Positions 1 through 3,738 of a DNA stretch of 5,285 nucleotides are shown here, piece after piece (position 1 is the stretch's first letter; every line of letters begins with the position of its first letter). The notes under the pieces are model-generated. The model saw nothing but the letters and a program-made list of their open reading frames with translations, was not told the DNA's origin and searched no databases. Source of the stretch: an uncultured Bacteroidales bacterium (GTDB lineage Bacteria > Bacteroidota > Bacteroidia > Bacteroidales > Paludibacteraceae); assembly GCA_937891905.1 (NCBI GenBank), contig CALATT010000048.1, positions 1 through 5,285 of the forward strand. The letters run 5' to 3'. A program made the position numbers and the translations under genes.

Positions 1-1
1 T

Positions 2-64
2 ACGCTCGAAGCCGCGTGGGCTGAAAGCATAGCGGTGGTGGGTTCGTCGTTTTTGGTTAACTAA
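2..64 (+). CDS. 3' end of an upstream gene, possibly folC (partial)
   Basis: This frame is open from the left edge to a TAA at 62-64 and reads TLEAAWAESIAVVGSSFLVN. The other two forward frames stop within the first 30 bases. The ending V-V-G-S-S-F-L-V resembles the C-terminal strand of folylpolyglutamate/dihydrofolate synthases (FolC), which usually end in a G-S-x-F-x-V motif. That resemblance is from memory and rests on about 10 residues. The base composition changes sharply to A/T-rich right after the stop, which supports a real gene end. Only 20 codons are visible, so the product is not secure. Confidence 0.45.
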   Translation, partial: TLEAAWAESIAVVGSSFLVN

Positions 65-152
65 TAAAAAATGTTTTTTATATTTTTATTTTGTTTTCTT
101 TATTTTTGTTTATTTTTAATGAATACTAGTGATATAAATTATAACATCCAAC
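64..152. other. A/T-rich intergenic spacer upstream of mnmA
   Basis: This spacer is almost entirely A and T. It contains an AT-only inverted repeat at 64-81 (eight bases, TG, eight bases) followed by T-runs, which might weakly terminate the upstream gene. A TATTTTTG at 101-108 fits the Bacteroidota -7 consensus TAnnTTTG, but there is no TTTG about 20 bases upstream. In such T-rich sequence the match could be chance. No Shine-Dalgarno sequence precedes the mnmA ATG, as is usual in this phylum. Confidence 0.5.
101..108 (+). promoter_or_regulatory. Weak -7 promoter candidate for mnmA
   Basis: TATTTTTG matches TAnnTTTG and would give an mnmA leader of roughly 35-40 bases. No -33 TTTG lies at the 20-base spacing seen for the two good promoters in this window, and the surroundings are low-complexity T-runs. 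Confidence 0.25.
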
Positions 153-1226
153 ATGCCCATTAATTCATCACATAGAGTTCTTTTAGGCCTCTCTGGAGGC
201 ATAGACTCCACCGTGAGCGCTATGCTTTTGCTGGAGCAAGGATACGAAGTGATAGGTGTTACATTCCGTACCTATGGCAGCGAAGAACAAAAAGGTTGCG
301 GTTCGCTCGCAGCTGTAGAAGAAGCGAAGCAGAATGCCGCACGATTAGGCATAGAGCACCATGTGGCAGATTTTAGAGAACCATTCCGTCAATGCGTCAT
401 CCAGAATTTTATAGATGAATACATGTCCGGACGCACACCCAATCCTTGTGTGCTATGTAATAGTTATATCAAATGGGGAGAAATGATGCGAATGGCAGAT
501 GAACTGCAATGCGATCATATCGCCACAGGGCATTACGCGCAGATACGCGAATGTGACGGACATCTATACCTCGCCAATGCAGCCGATACACAAAAAGACC
601 AAACCTATTTCTTGTGGATGCTCACCGAGGAAAATCTTAGACGAACTATCTTCCCACTCGGAGGACTTACCAAATCGGAAGTGAGAGAAATAGCACGCCA
701 GCACGGCTATGAATCATTGGCACAAAAAGCCGAAAGCCAAGAAATATGCTTCGTTACGGATGATGATTATCGCTCTTTCTTGCGCGCGAATGTGCCCGAA
801 TATAATGAACGCGTGCGCGAGGGACACTATATTAACCAGCATGGACAAGTGTTAGGAAAACATATGGGTTTCGTAAACTATACCATTGGCCAACGCAAGG
901 GACTGGGTATCGCACTCGGACATCCCGCTTATGTCACACATATCGATGCAGATACCAATCGTATCACATTGGGCACCAACGAAGATATGTATGCCTCCCA
1001 TCTGTGCTTTCAAATCAAGACTCCATTGCGTCCTTTCCGTTCCGATAAACCTCTAACGGCTAAAATTCGCTATCGAACAAACCCCGTTGAGGCGCAACTC
1101 CAGGTGGATAACCAACAAAAAACAGGAGAGGTTTGTTTCTCCTCTCCCGTTTGGGGTATCACACCAGGCCAATCAGTCGTCCTCTACCAAGATGGATTAG
1201 TGATTGGCGGTGGAATAATTCAGTAA
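153..1226 (+). CDS. mnmA: tRNA-specific 2-thiouridylase MnmA
   Basis: MnmA thiolates U34 at the wobble position of the tRNAs for Lys, Glu and Gln, using ATP to adenylate the uridine and sulfur relayed as a persulfide in the cytoplasm. The 357-residue protein has the family's usual length. The PP-loop S-G-G-I-D-S is at residues 14-19. The catalytic cysteine is Cys102 in T-P-N-P-C-V-L-C-N, and the partner cysteine is Cys199 in S-Q-E-I-C-F. ATGHYA is at 125-130 and the conserved N-Y-T-I-G-Q-R-K-G-L-G-I near 242-253, with the C-terminal beta-barrel region after that. An extra Cys99 lies beside the nucleophile. The ATG at 153 is chosen because the PP-loop then sits at the normal distance from the N-terminus and no closer start exists. 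Bacteroidales often carry more than one MnmA paralogue, so this may be one of several. It converges on the rubrerythrin gene. Confidence 0.95.
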   Translation: MPINSSHRVLLGLSGGIDSTVSAMLLLEQGYEVIGVTFRTYGSEEQKGCGSLAAVEEAKQNAARLGIEHHVADFREPFRQCVIQNFIDEYMSGRTPNPCVLCNSYIKWGEMMRMADELQCDHIATGHYAQIRECDGHLYLANAADTQKDQTYFLWMLTEENLRRTIFPLGGLTKSEVREIARQHGYESLAQKAESQEICFVTDDDYRSFLRANVPEYNERVREGHYINQHGQVLGKHMGFVNYTIGQRKGLGIALGHPAYVTHIDADTNRITLGTNEDMYASHLCFQIKTPLRPFRSDKPLTAKIRYRTNPVEAQLQVDNQQKTGEVCFSSPVWGITPGQSVVLYQDGLVIGGGIIQ

Positions 1227-1246
1227 CTTGCTATATAGCAGTTATT
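1222..1246. terminator. Hairpin spanning both convergent stop codons
   Basis: The core TGCTATATAGCA (1229-1240) is a perfect palindrome. With T1228 bulged, the stem extends so that TAAC at 1224-1227 pairs with GTTA at 1241-1244, plus a G-T and an A-T pair, giving about 10 bp around a 4-base loop. The mnmA stop (1224-1226) lies in the left arm and the rubrerythrin stop (1245-1247, minus strand) overlaps the right arm. Neither side has a strong T-run, so intrinsic termination would be weak. It could instead protect both 3' ends. Confidence 0.5.
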
Positions 1247-1793
1247 ACTTGCCGAAATAGCGCTTGTATAATCCTTCGAATCCCTTGCCGTGACGAGCCT
1301 CGTCCTTAGCCATCTCATGCACGGTGTCATGGATTGCATCAAGGTCTAATTGCTTAGCACGCTTAGCGATGCGGAACTTATCTTCGCATGCACCTGCTTC
1401 AGCCATCATGCGCTTCTCAAGGTTGGTCTTCGTATCCCATACCACTTCGCCTAATAACTCTGCGAACTTAGCACAGTGCTCTGCTTCTTCAAACGCATAT
1501 TGACGGAAAGCTGCAGCAATTTCTGGATAACCCTCACGGTCTGCTTGACGACTCATAGCCAAGTACATACCTACCTCGGTAGCCTCGCCCATGAAGTGCG
1601 CATTGAGATCAGCCTTCATCTGATCATCAGTGTTCTTTGCTACACCAATAATATGCTCGCATGCGAAAACGATACCTGCGCTCTCGTCTACCTCTTTCCA
1701 TTCTACTATTTGTTTACATTGTGGGCAACGCTCAGGTGCCTCGGTTCCTTCATGTACATAGCCGCAAATAGGGCAGATAAATTTCTTTGTCAT
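1245..1793 (-). CDS. Reverse rubrerythrin (N-terminal rubredoxin, ferritin-like diiron domain)
   Basis: Rubrerythrins are cytoplasmic peroxidases that reduce hydrogen peroxide, with electrons passing from NAD(P)H through a rubredoxin-type iron to a diiron centre. This 182-residue protein starts with a rubredoxin-like knuckle pair, C7-P-I-C10-G-Y and C23-P-Q-C26. A ferritin-like four-helix domain follows, with glutamates near 70-73, E103-A-E-H106, glutamate near 137, and E165-A-R-H168, the ligand pattern expected for a diiron site. Having the rubredoxin at the N-terminus is the reverse of classical rubrerythrin and matches the reverse-rubrerythrin type known from clostridia and other anaerobes. 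It is a single gene with a leader of more than 50 bases, divergent from the ribosomal operon and convergent with mnmA. Induction by peroxide or oxygen is likely from the family but is not shown here. Confidence 0.92.
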   Translation of the reverse strand: MTKKFICPICGYVHEGTEAPERCPQCKQIVEWKEVDESAGIVFACEHIIGVAKNTDDQMKADLNAHFMGEATEVGMYLAMSRQADREGYPEIAAAFRQYAFEEAEHCAKFAELLGEVVWDTKTNLEKRMMAEAGACEDKFRIAKRAKQLDLDAIHDTVHEMAKDEARHGKGFEGLYKRYFGK

Positions 1794-1844
1794 TGTTGTG
1801 TTTGTTTTTGATGGTTAATTAATGTTAGTATCACTTATCAAACA

Positions 1845-1855
1845 ACAATAATTGT
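1845..1855. promoter_or_regulatory. Operator-like palindrome upstream of the rubrerythrin gene
   Basis: ACAATAATTGT is a perfect inverted repeat of five bases around a central A. It lies 52-62 bases upstream of the rubrerythrin start, just downstream of the best -7 candidate on that strand, where a repressor or activator could act. The half-sites are short and A/T-rich, so chance is possible. No regulator is assigned. Confidence 0.3.
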
Positions 1856-1857
1856 GC

Positions 1858-1891
1858 CAAAATATCGGTGTGGCAGAAAAAAAGAAACAAA
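1858..1891 (-). promoter_or_regulatory. Candidate rubrerythrin promoter
   Basis: On the minus strand TTTG (1891-1888) is followed 23 bases later by TATTTTG (1864-1858). This resembles the Bacteroidota TTTG ... TAnnTTTG promoter but lacks one base in the -7 box and has wider spacing than the two good promoters here. It would give a leader of roughly 55-60 bases. An alternative -7 candidate, TATTGTTG (1850-1843), has no matching -33 box. Confidence 0.35.
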
Positions 1892-1945
1892 ACTATTTGT
1901 TCTTATTTTGCAATACATAAAAGCGTGTGAAAAGTGACTAAATGC

Positions 1946-1971
1946 AAAAAAAAAGTATTTTTTTCTAAAAA
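1946..1971 (+). promoter_or_regulatory. A- and T-tracts upstream of the rpmB promoter (possible UP-like element)
   Basis: A run of nine A (1946-1954), a run of seven T (1958-1964) and a run of five A (1967-1971) sit directly upstream of the -33 box. Such tracts upstream of strong ribosomal promoters often bend DNA or contact the RNA polymerase alpha subunit. No defined UP-element consensus is known to me for this phylum, so the function is inferred. Confidence 0.3.
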
Positions 1972-1973
1972 TA

Positions 1974-2005
1974 TTTGCGTAATTCATAAAAATATAGTAC
2001 CTTTG
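1974..2005 (+). promoter_or_regulatory. Bacteroidota-type promoter of the rpmB operon
   Basis: The -33 box TTTG (1974-1977) and the -7 box TACCTTTG (1998-2005) are separated by 20 bases, an exact match to the TTTG/TAnnTTTG consensus of the primary sigma factor in Bacteroidota. The likely transcription start is near 2011-2015, which leaves a leader of about 65-70 bases before rpmB. The lipid kinase promoter at 2755-2786 has the same boxes and spacing. Confidence 0.85.
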
Positions 2006-2021
2006 CACGAATTTTTGTGTA

Positions 2022-2041
2022 GATGGGCGTATGTGTCCATC
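2022..2041 (+). promoter_or_regulatory. Hairpin in the rpmB leader
   Basis: GATGG (2022-2026) pairs with CCATC (2037-2041). G-T, C-G and G-T pairs continue inward to a 4-base loop (2030-2033), making an 8-bp stem inside the predicted leader. It is not followed by a T-run, so it is unlikely to be a terminator. It could bind a ribosomal protein for feedback control, stabilise the 5' end or be incidental. The 40 bases between it and the ATG are A/T-rich and look unstructured, as in typical leaders of this phylum. Confidence 0.4.
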
Positions 2042-2080
2042 CTTTTGGCTCGAAAAATAATAATAAATATATATACTAAA

Positions 2081-2314
2081 ATGTCAAAGATTTGTCAAAT
2101 TACAGGCAAGAAAGCCATGATCGGATGCAATGTTTCGCATTCAAAGCGCCACACCAAGCGCAGCTTTGATGTGAACCTCTTCCGTCGTAAGTTCTACTGG
2201 GTAGAACAAGATGCATGGATCGAGCTGAACGTTAGTGCAGCTGGTCTGAGAACTATTAACAAGATTGGTCTGGATAACGCGCTGAAAAAGGCTGCGCAGA
2301 AGGGCTATCTCTAA
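2081..2314 (+). CDS. rpmB: 50S ribosomal protein L28 (bL28)
   Basis: This 77-residue basic protein is a component of the large ribosomal subunit. It begins M-S-K-I-C-Q-I-T-G-K-K and continues G-C-N-V-S-H-S near residues 14-20, the classic L28 N-terminus. R-R-K-F-Y-W-V follows, and near the C-terminus L-R-T-I-N-K-I-G-L, again typical. It has single cysteines rather than paired C-x-x-C motifs, so it is the zinc-free form. The frame is open further upstream, but the ATG at 2081 matches the family start and the earlier ATG at 1934 lies before the promoter. It has no Shine-Dalgarno sequence; the start follows an A/T-rich stretch ending ACTAAA. First gene of a three-gene ribosomal operon. Confidence 0.96.
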   Translation: MSKICQITGKKAMIGCNVSHSKRHTKRSFDVNLFRRKFYWVEQDAWIELNVSAAGLRTINKIGLDNALKKAAQKGYL

Positions 2315-2319
2315 AACGA

Positions 2320-2325
2320 AAGGAG
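2320..2325 (+). promoter_or_regulatory. Shine-Dalgarno sequence of rpmG
   Basis: AAGGAG lies 6 bases before the rpmG ATG, a textbook Shine-Dalgarno sequence. This is unusual in Bacteroidota, where most genes lack one because the 16S rRNA tail is sequestered on the ribosome. The surrounding AACGAAAGGA (2315-2324) is repeated exactly before the next gene. Confidence 0.8.
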
Positions 2326-2331
2326 TAAACA

Positions 2332-2520
2332 ATGGCAAAGAAAACAAAAGAAGCACGCGTACAAGTTATACTTGAGTGCACAGAGCAAAAAGCCAGCGGT
2401 GTTCCAGGAATGTCTCGCTACATCACCACTAAGAACCGCAAAAACACTCCAGATCGTTTGGAGTTGAAAAAGTACAATCCCTATTTGAAGAAATACACTC
2501 TTCATAAGGAGATTAAGTAA
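2332..2520 (+). CDS. rpmG: 50S ribosomal protein L33 (bL33)
   Basis: This 62-residue basic protein of the large subunit sits near the E site. The order M-A-K-K, V-Q-V-I-L-E-C-T, Y-I-T-T-K-N-R-K-N-T-P-D-R-L-E-L-K-K-Y-N-P is diagnostic of L33. It has one cysteine only, so it is the zinc-independent form, like the L28 beside it. It starts 17 bases after the rpmB stop with a strong Shine-Dalgarno sequence and is co-transcribed with rpmB, an order conserved across many bacteria. Confidence 0.96.
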   Translation: MAKKTKEARVQVILECTEQKASGVPGMSRYITTKNRKNTPDRLELKKYNPYLKKYTLHKEIK

Positions 2521-2535
2521 TTAACCATGTAACGA

Positions 2536-2540
2536 AAGGA
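2536..2540 (+). promoter_or_regulatory. Shine-Dalgarno sequence of the bL38 (DUF4295) gene
   Basis: AAGGA lies 8 bases before the ATG at 2549, within AACGAAAGGA (2531-2540), the same ten bases found before rpmG. It settles the start of this very small gene. Confidence 0.75.
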
Positions 2541-2548
2541 TTTGAACT

Positions 2549-2701
2549 ATGGCAAAGAAAGCGGTCGCAACCCTTCAAACCGGTAACTCTGGTCGCGCTC
2601 ACAGCAAGTGCATCAAGATGGTTAAGTCTCCTAAAACAGGTGCATACATCTTCCAAGAGGAAATCGTATTGAACGAGAAAGTAACTGAATACTTCAAGTA
2701 A
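2549..2701 (+). CDS. Small ribosomal-operon protein, DUF4295 family (bL38)
   Basis: This 50-residue basic protein reads M-A-K-K-A-V-A-T-L-Q at the start and N-E-K-V-T-E-Y-F-K at the end, with A-H-S-K-C-I-K-M-V-K-S-P-K-T-G-A-Y in the middle. That matches the DUF4295 family, restricted to Bacteroidota and encoded after rpmG. From memory, this family was identified as a large-subunit ribosomal protein, bL38, in a Flavobacterium ribosome structure. It starts 28 bases after the rpmG stop with its own Shine-Dalgarno sequence and is last in the operon, just before a strong terminator. In many Bacteroidales ftsY follows; here it does not. Confidence 0.9.
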   Translation: MAKKAVATLQTGNSGRAHSKCIKMVKSPKTGAYIFQEEIVLNEKVTEYFK

Positions 2702-2739
2702 AAAACAATAAAGCGCTGCATTAGCATCGTTTTTTGTGC

Positions 2740-2776
2740 AAAAGTACACTATTTTTTGGTAGTGTGCTTTTTTTTT
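2740..2776 (+). terminator. Intrinsic terminator of the rpmB-rpmG-bL38 operon
   Basis: Bases 2740-2751 pair with 2760-2771 in a 12-bp stem (one G-T pair) around an 8-base loop TTTTTTGG. Transcription runs into a T-tract at 2768-2776. This is a strong Rho-independent terminator about 40 bases after the bL38 stop. A much weaker hairpin (2715-2725) followed by a T-run at 2730-2735 precedes it. The loop holds the TTTG of the next promoter. Confidence 0.85.
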
Positions 2777-2786
2777 ATTACCTTTG
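2755..2786 (+). promoter_or_regulatory. Bacteroidota-type promoter of the lipid kinase operon
   Basis: The -33 TTTG (2755-2758) and -7 TACCTTTG (2779-2786) are separated by 20 bases, identical in boxes and spacing to the rpmB promoter. Transcription should begin near 2791-2796. That leaves almost no leader for a TTG start at 2800 but about 20 bases for the ATG at 2815, which decides the start of the kinase gene. Confidence 0.85.
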
Positions 2787-2814
2787 CCCCCTGAAATAAT
2801 TGGATATAAAAATT

Positions 2815-3738
2815 ATGTTAGGAATTATTATCAATCCCAAATCAGGCAAGCGTGCGTTTAGAATGCAGCGTATATATCTATGGAAACTGCTTCGTAAACG
2901 CCACCAGCCATTCACTTATCGCGTTACCAAATATGCGGGGCATGCCATTGAATTAGCACGAGAATTGGTGGAAAAAGGATATGACGAGATATTAGTATTA
3001 GGAGGCGATGGCACCCTTTCGGAAACAGTTAATGGTATTATGCGCGCGAATATAACAACGGAGCAACGAAGTCAAATCAAATTAGGACTTATGCCTCGTG
3101 GTACAGGCAATGATTGGGCGCGGTATTGGAATCTCAATAAGAAATATAAAGAGAGTCTCAAACGCTTCTTTGAAGGCACAGCACATCCAATTGATATCGG
3201 ATGTATCACCTATTGGCGAAATGGAATAGAGCATCATCGGTATTTTATCAACTCAGTTGGCTTTGGATTGGACCCACTCACATGCTCCAAGGCTGAAAAT
3301 CTAAAGCATTATATAGGTAGTCACTTCGTGAATTATCTCTTTGGACTCTTGGTGGCTGTTGTGCAGCATAAACCACAAATGATGACTATCACGGTGGACG
3401 GAGAGGAAGCAGTGACGGATTACCTATTCACAATGAATATAGGTAATGGTCCTTTCTCGGGCGGAGGTATTCGCCAAAACCCTGACGCAGACCCACAAGA
3501 TGGCATATTCCATGCCATGTTCCTGCGCAAACCTACTTTCGGACAAATAATGCAGGCCATCCCTCGCCTTTTCAATGGCAAGTTGGCTGACTTGGATTTC
3601 GTACATCCATTGATTGGAAAAGAGATAGAAGTGAACTATAAGAAGCATATTATGTTTGAGGCGGATGGTATATTAGAGAATATAATCGGTCCGTGCAAGG
3701 TTACTTGTATTCATCATGCAATCCAAATGCAAGTATGA
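2815..3738 (+). CDS. YegS/DagK-type diacylglycerol (lipid) kinase
   Basis: This family transfers phosphate from ATP to a membrane lipid alcohol, such as diacylglycerol, at the cytoplasmic face of the membrane. The 307-residue protein has the normal length for soluble bacterial lipid kinases. Motifs in order are I-I-N-P-K-S-G (5-11), the nucleotide-binding G-G-D-G-T (63-67), P-R-G-T-G-N-D-W (94-101), N-S-V-G-F-G-L-D (146-153), S-G-G-G (215-218) and P-D-A-D-P-Q-D-G (223-230). Near the C-terminus the usual D-G-E reads D-G-I (284-286), which may matter because that glutamate is near the proposed catalytic site in related enzymes. The ATG at 2815 is preferred over an in-frame TTG at 2800, which lies too close to the transcription start. 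The stop overlaps the next gene's ATG. The lipid substrate cannot be read from the sequence; diacylglycerol, undecaprenol or a sphingoid lipid are possible. Confidence 0.9.
   Translation: MLGIIINPKSGKRAFRMQRIYLWKLLRKRHQPFTYRVTKYAGHAIELARELVEKGYDEILVLGGDGTLSETVNGIMRANITTEQRSQIKLGLMPRGTGNDWARYWNLNKKYKESLKRFFEGTAHPIDIGCITYWRNGIEHHRYFINSVGFGLDPLTCSKAENLKHYIGSHFVNYLFGLLVAVVQHKPQMMTITVDGEEAVTDYLFTMNIGNGPFSGGGIRQNPDADPQDGIFHAMFLRKPTFGQIMQAIPRLFNGKLADLDFVHPLIGKEIEVNYKKHIMFEADGILENIIGPCKVTCIHHAIQMQV

Noticed and set aside
75..87. TTTTTATATTTTT shared with 5263-5275 near the other end of the window
   Set aside because: This is low-complexity A/T sequence in two intergenic regions. It has no flanking similarity and is likely chance rather than an attachment site or repeat element.
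1476..1811. Open frame antisense to the rubrerythrin gene (111 codons)
   Set aside because: Its sequence is cysteine- and aromatic-rich with no family pattern. It is a shadow of the well-supported rubrerythrin frame.
1946..1964. A-run/T-run inverted repeat read as a terminator
   Set aside because: It has no GC-containing stem and lies upstream of a promoter with no + strand gene before it. A promoter-upstream A-tract is the simpler reading.
1934..2080. Long N-terminal extension of L28
   Set aside because: It would begin upstream of the promoter -7 box, and L28 proteins start at M-S-K-I-C-Q.
2800..2814. TTG start for the lipid kinase
   Set aside because: Transcription is predicted to begin only a few bases before it. 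The ATG at 2815 gives the normal family start directly before the I-I-N-P motif.
3693..3734. Upstream ATG extending the kinase-RapZ fusion by 14 residues
   Set aside because: The extension lies inside the lipid kinase gene and is unlike the kinase family N-terminus. The ATGA overlap at 3735 is a typical coupled start.
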